From CAYQOX01 sp964419335 (GTDB lineage Bacteria; Hinthialibacterota; Hinthialibacteria; Hinthialibacterales; Hinthialibacteraceae): a stretch of 64,000 nucleotides of DNA. Below the pieces are notes generated by a model. That model saw only the letters and a program-made list of their open reading frames with translations, ran no database searches and was not told the DNA's origin. A program made the position numbers and the translations under genes. The DNA is taken from positions 1 through 64,000 of the forward strand of contig CAYQOX010000013.1 of the NCBI GenBank assembly GCA_964419335.1. Reading direction: 5' to 3'. Positions 1-8,472 of the stretch are shown here, piece after piece (positions within the stretch are counted from its first letter, which is position 1; each line of letters starts with the position of its first letter).

Positions 1-1624
1 CTGTGGGCTCTGGTTCTGGTGTATCGGTTGGTTCCGGCTCTGGAGTCGCGGTAGGTGTCTCTGGAGTCGCGGTTGGTTCCGGCTCAGGAGTCGCGGTTGG
101 GCTTTCCGGAGTGGCCGTAGGTTCTGGTGTAGGTGTATCGGTTGGTTCGGGTTCGGGAGTCGCGGTTGGGCTTTCGGGGGTTGCAGTCGGTTCTGGAACC
201 GGAGTATCGGTTGGTTCAGGCTCAGGAGTCGCGGTTGGGCTTTCCGGAGTGGCCGTAGGTTCTGGTGTAGGTGTATCGGTTGGTTCGGGTTCGGGTGTAT
301 TGGTTGGAGTACTCGTGGGTTCGGGTGTATCGGTCGGAACCGGTGTATCTGTAGGTTCAGGTAATGGCGTATTGGTTGGAGTACTCGTAGGTTCGGGTGC
401 GGGTGTGCTGGTAGGTTCTTCGGCGGCCAGTTGGACGATCGAATCTACGCCTTCAGCAGAAATCGGTGTCCCTAAGGGTTCGGCCAGGGTAGTCACTTCC
501 ACCTGTATGGTGGTGTTGGCGGTTGGAGTTGATTTGACGCCAAACTCAAAAATAGCAAGGCTAACCAATCCAGTCGGCCCCATAAGATCGGAAGCTTGGG
601 CGTTATTAATCTTCAATTCACCGCTTGTATTGGCGTTTTCTAATTGAGTAAAGGTTGGAGACCCAAATTGATCGGCATTGCCTCCAGAAATGGCCGCAAT
701 TTCAAGCACTTCCGGATCAAAGAGAACGGTAACGTCAAAAGCCCCGAGGGGTTGAGAGCCAACGTTAGCGAACAGTTCGCCATTAAAGGCAGAACCGGCA
801 CCAAAGGCGCCTTCATCCATGTCGAATCCGACTTGGGATTCTTCCACTTGGAGTGGGTTTAGGGCAATGCTGCGATATAGTTCAACGGAGAGTGATTTGG
901 CTATATTGCCTTGATTAGGATCATCCAGGTTGCCCGCCAAAATCTGACGGATAATCAATGCATCGGTAATATCGATGGTTCCATTTTCGCTAATATCGGC
1001 CGCGCCGGGATTCGGTAATTCTTCCAGGTTTCCGGCGAGAAATTGTTGGATGAGCAAAGCATCTATAACATCAAGTTCGTTATTGCCATTGGCGTCACCG
1101 ATGATCCCTCCAGGGCCGGCGGAGATTTCTATGGTGGAGGGGTTGGTAACGGCGATGGTTTGATCGGAGCCATGAGGTTGGTTAAAGCCATCATCAAAGA
1201 AATGTTGATTAATGATAGCGGCATCCAAGGAACCTTCGGATTCGGCGATGATTTCCAAGGTGGCGACCGTAAATTCTTCACCGCTATCCAAAGCCGCATC
1301 TTTGCCGACGAGGCTCGACTGAAGGGTGGCCACATTGTTCTCGAGTTCGACATCCGTAATGGGGACACCGGCGCTGCTAGCATCGGTCCAAGCCTCATTA
1401 TCCTGGAGGGTTGGATTGCTAAGGCTCGCGCCCTCGAATTGGACTTGAATCAAATAAGCGCTGATTGGGCTATCGGCTCGGATTTTCACATCATAAGCCA
1501 CGGTATCTCCCACACTTATAGAATCAGACCGGGGTTCAAGCACTACCTCCGCCCCATAGGATGCGCTCATGCATAGTAGAAAAATCGATACAAATGCGCA
1601 TGTCTTAAAAATCGATTTTAACAT
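1..1624 (-). CDS. Secreted cohesin-like/dockerin protein with Thr-Pro-Glu linker (partial, runs off the left edge)
   Basis: Reading the minus strand from ATG at 1624 gives one uninterrupted frame to the window edge (about 541 residues, no stop). GGAGG lies about 7 nt upstream. Residues 1-24 form a signal peptide (LKSIFKTCAFVSIFLLCMSA). Residues about 25-170 form a beta-rich cohesin-like domain. Residues about 175-235 form a type I dockerin: two calcium-loop/helix repeats, DANGNNELDVIDALLIQQFL and DISENGTIDITDALIIRQIL, each with Asp/Asn at loop positions. A second cohesin-like domain follows to about residue 395 (FDVTVLFDPEVLEI). The rest is a long TPEP/TPTDTPEP linker that continues out of the window, probably toward another domain or an anchor. 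Dockerin and cohesin-like domains mediate calcium-dependent protein-protein assembly outside the cell. Having both in one chain could mean intramolecular contact or polymerisation. The domain calls are by eye; the cohesin assignment is weaker than the dockerin. Confidence 0.85.
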   Translation of the reverse strand, partial: MLKSIFKTCAFVSIFLLCMSASYGAEVVLEPRSDSISVGDTVAYDVKIRADSPISAYLIQVQFEGASLSNPTLQDNEAWTDASSAGVPITDVELENNVATLQSSLVGKDAALDSGEEFTVATLEIIAESEGSLDAAIINQHFFDDGFNQPHGSDQTIAVTNPSTIEISAGPGGIIGDANGNNELDVIDALLIQQFLAGNLEELPNPGAADISENGTIDITDALIIRQILAGNLDDPNQGNIAKSLSVELYRSIALNPLQVEESQVGFDMDEGAFGAGSAFNGELFANVGSQPLGAFDVTVLFDPEVLEIAAISGGNADQFGSPTFTQLENANTSGELKINNAQASDLMGPTGLVSLAIFEFGVKSTPTANTTIQVEVTTLAEPLGTPISAEGVDSIVQLAAEEPTSTPAPEPTSTPTNTPLPEPTDTPVPTDTPEPTSTPTNTPEPEPTDTPTPEPTATPESPTATPEPEPTDTPVPEPTATPESPTATPEPEPTDTPTPEPTATPESPTATPEPEPTATPETPTATPEPEPTDTPEPEPT

Positions 1625-2011
1625 CGGTGCCTCCATTGATTGGTTTATTAAGCAAAGCGTACAACACTATTTATTTCAAAAAATTAAACACAAATCAAGA
1701 TTACAATAACGAAATTCTGTTAATTTTTCAACCTTAATTCTTCTCTTCTAATAAAAAAAAAGAAGAAAAAGTATTTTAGCCTTTGGGAAGAGTGATGAAT
1801 TTTTGTTTGGAGGAGATTCCAATTTATTTCTTATCGCTTGAATTTGGGCGAAATATAACTTAATTTGTTTGAATTCTAGAAAATAGGGGTTGGATTATTT
1901 ATTGTCTGAATCAGGATAGCCTGGATGGAAGGATTTTCAGAATAACGGCCTGGAAGGATAGGGGGGAGAGTGGTGATGGAAAGGATAATTTGTTTTTTGG
2001 TGTGATATTCT
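1625..2011. other. AT-rich divergent intergenic region
   Basis: This region separates the minus-strand dockerin gene from the plus-strand glycosyltransferase. The stretch near the dockerin gene (1640-1900) is very AT-rich with A/T runs and should hold its promoter. The part near the glycosyltransferase holds one copy of a short dispersed repeat (1906-1959). I see no convincing gene here. Confidence 0.6.
1906..1959. repeat. Short dispersed repeat, copy A
   Basis: This 54-nt stretch matches 25673-25726 at 46 of 54 positions without gaps. Both copies share the cores GGATGGAAGGAT and ATAACGGCC and contain internal GGAT repetition. Each lies a short way upstream of a plus-strand gene (here 52 nt before the GT4 start). 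Function unknown. Confidence 0.7.
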
Positions 2012-3172
2012 ATGAAGATTTTGATTTTACAGCGTTTTGATTTATCGTCGGTTTCTTGTGCACGCCGGGTTTTATGCCAAAGCGAGGTATTTCTACGGAA
2101 GGGGCATGAAGTCGTTCTTTGCGATTATGTCCATCAACATCGTCAACAAGAGATTCCCCAGGTGGCGGATCTGTCAAAGTTGGGGGCTGAAATTCTTCCT
2201 TTGAATCGCAAAGCGGCGCATCTTTTCGCGAATATTAGGAAATTATTCGCGCTTGATCCTCCTCCTGATATTGTCCATTTATGGAAAGCCTATCCTGATG
2301 CTTCTCTGCCTGCTTTGATTTATGCCCGAAGTAAAAACATCCCTTTGCATTACGACTGGGATGACTGGGAAAAAGGCATTGCCCGGGAGCTAACTCAATC
2401 CTATTTGGCCGGTTGGCTGGGGGGATGTTGGGATAAATTGACGCCCCGTCTATGTGACACACTATCGGTGGCGAGTGAATTTTTGCGAAAGAAGGCTGTG
2501 GAATGGGGTGTTCCTCAGGAGCGCATTTGGAATGCACCGGTGGGGGCTGATTTGGAGCGGTTTTACCCACGCGAACGGGATGAGGAATTGTTTGGGGAGT
2601 TGAATTTATCATCTCCCGTGTTGGTTTATAGTGGGCAATTGGAAGTCGCGAGTTATGCTGAGCAGACGATTGATGTTTTTGCAGAGGTGAGAAAAGAACT
2701 TCATACTGCCCGCTTGTTGATTCTTGGTGGAGGGAGAAAACTCGAGGCTATAAAGAAACGTGCTGAAGAGAAGAGGGTACGAGATAAAGTCATTTTTACT
2801 AATTATGTGCCGGGGAATGAAATACCCCGGTACTTATCGCTGGCAGACGTGGCGCTTGCTCCATTTGAAGATAATGATGTGACCCGGGCGAAATCTCCAT
2901 TAAAAATCGCAGAGTACCTAGCGATGGGGCTTCCGATTGTGGCTTCGGATGTAGGTGAAGCCCAGCGGATGACGGTGGGAGCAGGAGTTTGTGTACCTTG
3001 CGGGGATATTCAGGGGATGATTGAGAAGACGTTGTGGATTTTGAAAAATGAGGGGATCCAAAAGAGTATGCGTATGGGGGGGCGGCAACTGGCCGAGCGT
3101 GTTTATAATTGGGAGACTCATGTAAATGGGTTGGAGGAAGCCTATCGATTGGCCATCGAAGTGAACCGATAA
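2012..3172 (+). CDS. GT4-family glycosyltransferase
   Basis: This is a 386-residue GT-B fold retaining glycosyltransferase that probably transfers a sugar from a nucleotide donor to a surface glycan or lipid at the inner membrane face. The C-terminal donor-binding half shows the GT4 signature around residues 295-315 (KSPLKIAEYLAMGLPIVASD followed by VGE), the E-x7-E type motif of the family. The N-terminal Rossmann half contains LILQRFDLSS and a DIVHLWKAYP segment. Length is normal for the family. The upstream ribosome-binding site is weak. It is monocistronic, with no other glycan genes adjacent on this strand, so donor and acceptor cannot be inferred. Confidence 0.85.
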   Translation: MKILILQRFDLSSVSCARRVLCQSEVFLRKGHEVVLCDYVHQHRQQEIPQVADLSKLGAEILPLNRKAAHLFANIRKLFALDPPPDIVHLWKAYPDASLPALIYARSKNIPLHYDWDDWEKGIARELTQSYLAGWLGGCWDKLTPRLCDTLSVASEFLRKKAVEWGVPQERIWNAPVGADLERFYPRERDEELFGELNLSSPVLVYSGQLEVASYAEQTIDVFAEVRKELHTARLLILGGGRKLEAIKKRAEEKRVRDKVIFTNYVPGNEIPRYLSLADVALAPFEDNDVTRAKSPLKIAEYLAMGLPIVASDVGEAQRMTVGAGVCVPCGDIQGMIEKTLWILKNEGIQKSMRMGGRQLAERVYNWETHVNGLEEAYRLAIEVNR

Positions 3173-3393
3173 ATTCGTTCGATGGAATGTTTTTTGATGT
3201 GCACTATCCTTCACACCCGTGAAGGAAAACTCCGTAAATTTCTGCGCGCACACTTTCCTAGAAATCCTTCATGTAAAGTAAATTTACACACGTCTTAGGT
3301 AAAAAGGGCAAAAAACCCCTTAATTTACTCTTGCTGGTAAGATTTCTGGGGTGAATCGGCTATTTTTACCTATTTTGGCAAGAAAATCCATTC

Positions 3394-3410
3394 TGGCACG
3401 CTCCTTGTGA
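3394..3410 (+). promoter_or_regulatory. Sigma-54-like (-24/-12) promoter
   Basis: TGGCACG at 3394-3400 matches the -24 consensus exactly. TTGTG four bases later (3405-3409) matches the -12 TTGCA/T element except for the C. It lies about 45 nt upstream of the sigma-factor ATG, which is a suitable distance. No rpoN or enhancer-binding protein gene is visible in the window. Confidence 0.5.
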
Positions 3411-3454
3411 AGAATAAAAGATGAAAGCGAATTATCTTTTTGAGGGAGAGTAAA

Positions 3455-4279
3455 ATGGATTTTGAACATATAGAAAAGCATGTCAATCATATGGCTCCCA
3501 CAGAACCCCTAACGGCTGAACAAGAAAGAGAGTTCATTCATCGGCATCAACAAGGAGATTCATATGCTAGAAAGAGGCTGATTGAATCCAATATTCGCTT
3601 TGTGATCAAATTAGCGCTGCAATTTCGAAATCAAGGCTTAAGCCTCGCAGATCTTATCCAGGAAGGGAATCTCGGTTTAATTGAGGCGTTAGATAAGTTT
3701 AAGCCGGAGAAAAAATGCCGCTTGATCACGTATGCATCTTGGTGGATACGTTTGTATTTACAACGTTCGATTGAACAAAAAACGAGGTCGGTGAATTTGC
3801 CAATTAATAAGTTGGAACTTATCCGAAAAGTACGAAGTTTTGAGTCGACTTTCGAAATGCGGAAAGGTCGAAAGCCTTATAAAGAGGAAATTGCCAAGGC
3901 TTTAAATGAGAATGTGGAAAAGATTGAGAACATAGACAATTATGCCCCAAGTTTTCATGCTCTCTCTTCGCAAGATGAGGAACATCCCGGATTAGAAAAA
4001 GTTTTGGTGGATGAATCGCTGGTCGATCAACGGGAGATCGTGTGGCAAAAGGAGGCGGAAAATCGGCTTTCGCGCGCGATGAATTGTTTAAATCCTCGAG
4101 AACGTGAAGTCCTTTTTCATCGCTATGTAGAAGGTGAGGGGAAGAAACTAAGCCTGCGCAAGGTGGGAAAATTGATGGGATTAAGCGCAGAGGGAGTACG
4201 TCGGATCGAAGAACAAGCCATGAGAAAATTACGCCACCCAAAAATTCAGAGAGATATGAATAATCTCTTTGTTAACTAA
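3455..4279 (+). CDS. Sigma-70 family RNA polymerase sigma factor
   Basis: This alternative sigma factor (274 residues from ATG 3455, preceded by GAGGGAG) directs RNA polymerase to a promoter subset. Region 2 is clear: DLIQEGNLGLIEALDKF (about residues 66-82) and the melting/-10 helix YASWWIRLYLQRSIEQ (about 93-108). A region 3 segment follows, then region 4 with LNPREREVLFHRYV and a helix-turn-helix ending in GVRRIEEQAMRKLR. It lacks the long region 1.1 of housekeeping RpoD, so it is a group 2/3 type resembling RpoH or RpoS. An in-frame TTG at 3440 is a less likely start. A sigma-54-like promoter upstream and a strong terminator downstream make it a single-gene unit. Confidence 0.9.
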   Translation: MDFEHIEKHVNHMAPTEPLTAEQEREFIHRHQQGDSYARKRLIESNIRFVIKLALQFRNQGLSLADLIQEGNLGLIEALDKFKPEKKCRLITYASWWIRLYLQRSIEQKTRSVNLPINKLELIRKVRSFESTFEMRKGRKPYKEEIAKALNENVEKIENIDNYAPSFHALSSQDEEHPGLEKVLVDESLVDQREIVWQKEAENRLSRAMNCLNPREREVLFHRYVEGEGKKLSLRKVGKLMGLSAEGVRRIEEQAMRKLRHPKIQRDMNNLFVN

Positions 4280-4417
4280 ATTTCATTCAAGGGAGAGGAG
4301 AACTATTATCTCGGTGAATTATTTTGATTGAATACTTCATAGTTTTTTGTTTTACCCTACTCTCAACACACGTACCCTTAACTACCCAATGGAATGACCA
4401 AGTCCTACCCCTTCCAT

Positions 4418-4455
4418 CCCCGCTAGGAGAAAATCCAGCGGGGCCTTCCTTTTTT
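4418..4455 (+). terminator. Rho-independent terminator after the sigma factor gene
   Basis: The 7-bp stem CCCCGCT/AGCGGGG has a 12-nt loop and is followed by a T-rich tract (CCTTCCTTTTTT). It lies 139 nt after the sigma-factor stop. Confidence 0.8.
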
Positions 4456-4571
4456 ATGGGGGGATATTGTGGATAGGTAGGGACATGAATCATTGACGCC
4501 TAAGAAAAACCCGCTAGATTGCATGGAGAATGTGTTTATTATGAAGACTTAAGTTTATGTGATACCTCTCT

Positions 4572-5498
4572 ATGAAAATACCCGTTTTTTACCGTGTTTT
4601 GCTTATTCTTTTAATTACAAGTTTGGCTGCCTGTGCCTTATTCCCTTTGATTTGGTGGTTATGCGACTCGATCATGGGCATGGATGATACTCCAGCGCGG
4701 GTTTTCCGAAGGCTGTGGCAGATCCTTATCGTCATTGGTTTGCTCTTGCAGCATAAACCCTTGGGCTTGCATAATCCTTTCAAAATTGGTTTTAAACCGA
4801 CGTTTCCAGGGATGGTTCATCTGCTTACGGGAGTGTTAATTTCCTGGGTTTTTTTGTTTATTCTCGGGTTCCTTTACTTATGGATGAATGCTTGGGAATG
4901 GGATGATCCGGTAAACTGGGTTTATTTTAGAAAAAAACTCGTAAGCGGATTGCAGCGTGGAGCGGCGGTGGCTTTGGTTGAGGAGTATATATTTCGCGGG
5001 CTGATCTTTTTGTCTTTGGCGCGGCGATGGGGACGGATCAAAGGGGCGGTTGTATCCAGCCTCCTATTTTCCAGTTTGCATTTTCTAGACGGCCGACAGG
5101 GAGGCATGGTGGAGAATCCGGAAGCCTGGGGCGCAGGCTTTCAATTATGTGGTCAACTTTTGCGGGAAATGGTCGAACATTTTGTGATTTTTCCGGAAGC
5201 CACGGGATTGTTTCTTGTAGGGATCATTATGTGTTATGCCACTTATAAGAGTGGGTCTTTATGGCTTGCGACGGGATTGCATGGGGGATGGGTGGCATTT
5301 TTTACTTTTGATAAAGCCTTATTTAATGTGACCCGTGAGATTGATCCTCTGTGGATTGGGGGAGGGCGGCTTTATAACGGGATTATCCCTATGGTGGGAA
5401 TGCTGATTATCTTTCCTATTATTTGGGGATTTGTCCGGATCGGGTGGATTACCCAAGAAACGAATGAAAATCACAGATCCATCTCTTCGGAATCATGA
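4572..5498 (+). CDS. CPBP family intramembrane glutamic endopeptidase (CAAX protease-like)
   Basis: This 308-residue polytopic membrane protein carries the family motifs in order: EEYIFRG (EExxxR, about residues 137-143), SSLHF (FxxxH-like, about 167-171) and a third conserved His in HGGWVAF (about 236). It starts with a transmembrane segment (VLLILLITSLAACALF) and has several more. CPBP proteases cleave prenylated or other membrane substrates; the bacterial substrate is usually unknown. The last 28 bp overlap the 3' end of the convergent radical SAM gene, so the two transcripts run into each other. Confidence 0.85.
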   Translation: MKIPVFYRVLLILLITSLAACALFPLIWWLCDSIMGMDDTPARVFRRLWQILIVIGLLLQHKPLGLHNPFKIGFKPTFPGMVHLLTGVLISWVFLFILGFLYLWMNAWEWDDPVNWVYFRKKLVSGLQRGAAVALVEEYIFRGLIFLSLARRWGRIKGAVVSSLLFSSLHFLDGRQGGMVENPEAWGAGFQLCGQLLREMVEHFVIFPEATGLFLVGIIMCYATYKSGSLWLATGLHGGWVAFFTFDKALFNVTREIDPLWIGGGRLYNGIIPMVGMLIIFPIIWGFVRIGWITQETNENHRSISSES

Positions 5499-6913
5499 CC
5501 ATCGGATTTGTTCATGGTTGATTTTAGGAGGGTGTAGGCATTGCCCAGCGCCCGCCAAGCCTGGAGGGGCGTGCGCATATCTAAGGCACGGCGCCATAGG
5601 TATTCAGGCCGTAAATGGAACTCGCGAATGGCTTGATTGCGTAACTCGCTGACGCGCTCGCTATCGAGGGTGCCGATATTCATTTGGGGCAAGGCGACTG
5701 AATTATCCACGCTATCGACATCCTTGGGCGTCCAACCTTGGCGGATGGCTTCTGAGCGAAGATCAGTACCCATTCGGGGGGCGGCTACATTAAAGGAAAC
5801 GAAATCGGGATCCAGTGCTTTGGCGAATTCAATGCTGTTGCGGGCGGTTTGTTCGGTTTCACCGGGTAAACCGAGGATAAAGTGGGCTAAGGTACGGATT
5901 CCCAGATAGCGGCATAGGCTGAAGATTTCTTTGACTCGTGCTGGTTTGATGCCTTTTTCAATGGAATTGAGAATTTCTTGATCGCTGGATTCTACGCCAA
6001 ATTGGATAGTGTGGCAGCCGGCTTGTGCCATGAGGGTTAAGAGTTCTTCGTCCATCACATCCACGCGAGAGAGGGTGATCCAATCGAAATTCATGTTTTC
6101 TTTGATGAGGCGATTGAGAAACTCGACCGAGTGATGGCGATTCACACCAAAAGTGAGATCCTTGATCCATAGTTCGCGAATCCCAAGGCTGCGGATATGG
6201 CGTAATTCTTCCATGGCGTTATCAATGTCCCGGAGTTTGTGTTCCCATTTGCCGTTAAAGCAGAAGGAGCAGTTATAGGGGCAGCCAAAATCGGTGAGGA
6301 AAGAAGCAAATAGACGTCTGCGTCCATGGGGGATACGGTATTTTGAGAGTGGGAGCAAATCATAGCGGGGAATGGGGAAAGAAAAGTAGCGTTTTCCCGG
6401 GTCCACACCACGGAGGATCTCATCGCCGGATTGGTAGAGCAAATTGGGGATGATTTGCTCTTGTTCCAGGCGCTGGGTTTTGGGGTTCCATTTTTGCAGG
6501 AATGTATTCAGGTTATCGGAGGTAAAGTCCAGAAGGATAGCTTTAAGCCATGGATATAAGCCCATCAATTCTCGTCCTTTGCTGACTAATACATCCCCGG
6601 TCCCGATGATTGTGATTTCTTTGGGCAAGTCAAGCGATTCAATAAAGGCAAAGTCATTTTTCCAGCAGACGCCGCCGGTGAGAAAGACAATCGCATCGGG
6701 GGAGAATGCTTGGATTTTTTGGGCAGCTTGGGTAAAGGACATACGCAGACAATTGGCATCGAGAAAGGCGACCTCATGGTGCTGGGAGAGGATACCGCTT
6801 TGGACAACGAGATCGTAGGGATGCCAATAGTAATTGGCTTTGGCGGAATGACTGCAGTAGTAATCCCGCAAGTAGGGTTTGTCTCCTGGTGGATTGAGTA
6901 GTAAAACTTTCAT
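5471..6913 (-). CDS. B12-binding-domain radical SAM protein
   Basis: This 480-residue enzyme has an N-terminal cobalamin-binding-like Rossmann domain (MKVLLLNPPG start, about residues 1-150) and a radical SAM core whose [4Fe-4S] ligands are C211, C215 and C218 (GCPYNCSFC). Family members cleave SAM to a 5'-deoxyadenosyl radical, often to methylate unactivated carbon or rearrange lipids and natural products. The classical DxHxxG cobalamin motif is not evident, so B12 use is unproven. It is the last gene of a minus-strand operon with another radical SAM enzyme, an FAD oxidoreductase and a GT2, which suggests modification of a lipid-linked product. Confidence 0.88.
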   Translation of the reverse strand: MKVLLLNPPGDKPYLRDYYCSHSAKANYYWHPYDLVVQSGILSQHHEVAFLDANCLRMSFTQAAQKIQAFSPDAIVFLTGGVCWKNDFAFIESLDLPKEITIIGTGDVLVSKGRELMGLYPWLKAILLDFTSDNLNTFLQKWNPKTQRLEQEQIIPNLLYQSGDEILRGVDPGKRYFSFPIPRYDLLPLSKYRIPHGRRRLFASFLTDFGCPYNCSFCFNGKWEHKLRDIDNAMEELRHIRSLGIRELWIKDLTFGVNRHHSVEFLNRLIKENMNFDWITLSRVDVMDEELLTLMAQAGCHTIQFGVESSDQEILNSIEKGIKPARVKEIFSLCRYLGIRTLAHFILGLPGETEQTARNSIEFAKALDPDFVSFNVAAPRMGTDLRSEAIRQGWTPKDVDSVDNSVALPQMNIGTLDSERVSELRNQAIREFHLRPEYLWRRALDMRTPLQAWRALGNAYTLLKSTMNKSDGHDSEEMDL

Positions 6914-6970
6914 GATGACTCTTCTATGTGGATCCGAAATGATGAAGCAATTATTTTTGGCTGCTCTTCT

Positions 6971-8449
6971 CTACTTAATGATATCTCGTAGTTGACGAAA
7001 ACCATAAATGAAATAATTTTTCCATACTCTAGGCGAGGGATTATGGCATAACGTTCGAAGAATATAACGAGGACGGAGATAGAAATCCCTCAGGGCTTCT
7101 TTGCGCATGGGTTTTAGTTCATCCAATGAGAGATACTTGGTTGGGATCGAGGGGCCATTGTAGGCAGCGACAGGGAGTTCGCCTTCTTGGAGTAAGCCTT
7201 CTTCGACCGCGATGCGGTAAAATTCGGTACCATAAAATGGATAAGTGAAGAAAAATTCAATAAAATCAGGATCGAGTTTGCGAGCGAATTGTTTGGTCCG
7301 TTCGAAGGTTTCACGATTTTCCCAGGGTAAACCGATGAGAAAATAGACACTGCTTTTGATTCCCGCCTTGCGGCAGAGATGGACGGTGGGTTCGATTTTG
7401 TCGAACTCGATTTGTTTACGCATTTTTTCCAGCATATAGGGATCGCCGCTTTCCACTCCAAAGGAAATGAGCCAACACCCCGCTTTTTTCATTGCATGCG
7501 CCATTTCTTCGTTAAGGGTATCGGCACGGCTGTTGCATGACCAGCTGATATCCAAGCCTTCTTGTTGAATGGCTTGGCATAGATCGATGACCCAACGTTT
7601 GTTAGCGGTGAAGAGATCGGAGCGGAAGAGGAAATTACGAATGCCATGTTTCTCAACGCATTCTTTCAGTTCGGCTAAAACATTTTCAGGAGAGCGATTG
7701 CGAATCGGCTTGCCGGAGACATCACCCGCTAAACAATACACGCAAGGAAAGGGACAACCGCGGCTAGTGACGATTGTGGTTTGAATTTCTTCGGTGTCGG
7801 GGCGAATGTAGGGGGTGTTATCAATCAGGTGGCGAGCGGGGAAAGCGATAGAATCCACCTCTTGGATGTAGGGGCGGTCTGGGTTACGATGGATCCCGGC
7901 TTGGTCGCGGTAAGTGATCCCTTGAATTTCTTCCCAGGGGTTGCCTTGTGCGAGTTCTTTAATGGTATCCTCGTATTCGCCGCGCATGACCAGGTCAAGG
8001 TGAGGAAAATCCTGCATCGACTTTTCATCAAGATATTTAAAGTGGGCCCCCTTGCTAATGGTAACGATCTCGGGGTCAATTTCCTTGGCTTTCGCGGCCG
8101 CGAAAAGATCCTGAGGTAAAGTGGGGGTGGTAATGGAAATAATGAGGGCTTGGGGTTTCCATTCCTGTATTTCCTGGAGGAAGTCTTCCCAGGTGAGTTC
8201 ATGGGCGGGATAATCCTTTACCCGGCATTCGACTCCAATGGTTTCCAAAGAACCGGCCATGTAGAGTAAATCCATGGGAGGACGCAGGGCCACGGTGTGT
8301 AAATCTTCGAGGGGGGTTTGGCATCGTTCTTCGCGGATATATTTCCCGGTTGGAGGAACGATGAGGAGAGCTTTATGCAATACTTTCTTTTTGCTCTGCG
8401 TCTGAGTTTGGGTTTGAGTTTGGCAACTGCATGTTGGTGGAACGCGCAT
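6971..8449 (-). CDS. B12-binding-domain radical SAM protein with Gln-Thr repeat at the N-terminus
   Basis: This 492-residue protein has the same architecture as its downstream neighbour: Rossmann-type N-terminal domain (KALLIVPPTGKYI), then a radical SAM core with C232, C236 and C239 (GCPFPCVYC). The start at 8449 has GAAGG about 9 nt upstream. Its first 20 residues contain a QTQTQTQTQ tract that family members lack, so the functional N-terminus may be near residue 22; an in-frame TTG there is an alternative start. It lies 23 nt after the FAD oxidoreductase gene, consistent with one transcript. Substrate unknown. Confidence 0.87.
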   Translation of the reverse strand: MRVPPTCSCQTQTQTQTQSKKKVLHKALLIVPPTGKYIREERCQTPLEDLHTVALRPPMDLLYMAGSLETIGVECRVKDYPAHELTWEDFLQEIQEWKPQALIISITTPTLPQDLFAAAKAKEIDPEIVTISKGAHFKYLDEKSMQDFPHLDLVMRGEYEDTIKELAQGNPWEEIQGITYRDQAGIHRNPDRPYIQEVDSIAFPARHLIDNTPYIRPDTEEIQTTIVTSRGCPFPCVYCLAGDVSGKPIRNRSPENVLAELKECVEKHGIRNFLFRSDLFTANKRWVIDLCQAIQQEGLDISWSCNSRADTLNEEMAHAMKKAGCWLISFGVESGDPYMLEKMRKQIEFDKIEPTVHLCRKAGIKSSVYFLIGLPWENRETFERTKQFARKLDPDFIEFFFTYPFYGTEFYRIAVEEGLLQEGELPVAAYNGPSIPTKYLSLDELKPMRKEALRDFYLRPRYILRTLCHNPSPRVWKNYFIYGFRQLRDIIK

Positions 8450-8472
8450 GATTATAACCTTCGTTTATCTTA

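Noticed and set aside
3..647. A plus-strand ORF encoding a Gly/Ser/Val repeat protein (GSGVSVG).
   Set aside because: It is the antisense reading of the Thr-Pro-Glu linker of the minus-strand cohesin/dockerin gene, which has a signal peptide, a start with ribosome-binding site and recognisable domains in the same direction.
4287..4493. 68-residue minus-strand ORF downstream of the sigma factor.
   Set aside because: It covers the rho-independent terminator and has no ribosome-binding site or domain.
8392..8422. QTQTQTQTQ-coding tract at the start of a radical SAM gene considered as a phase-variable repeat.
   Set aside because: The repeats are imperfect at DNA level and only four units long, so slipped-strand switching is not supported.
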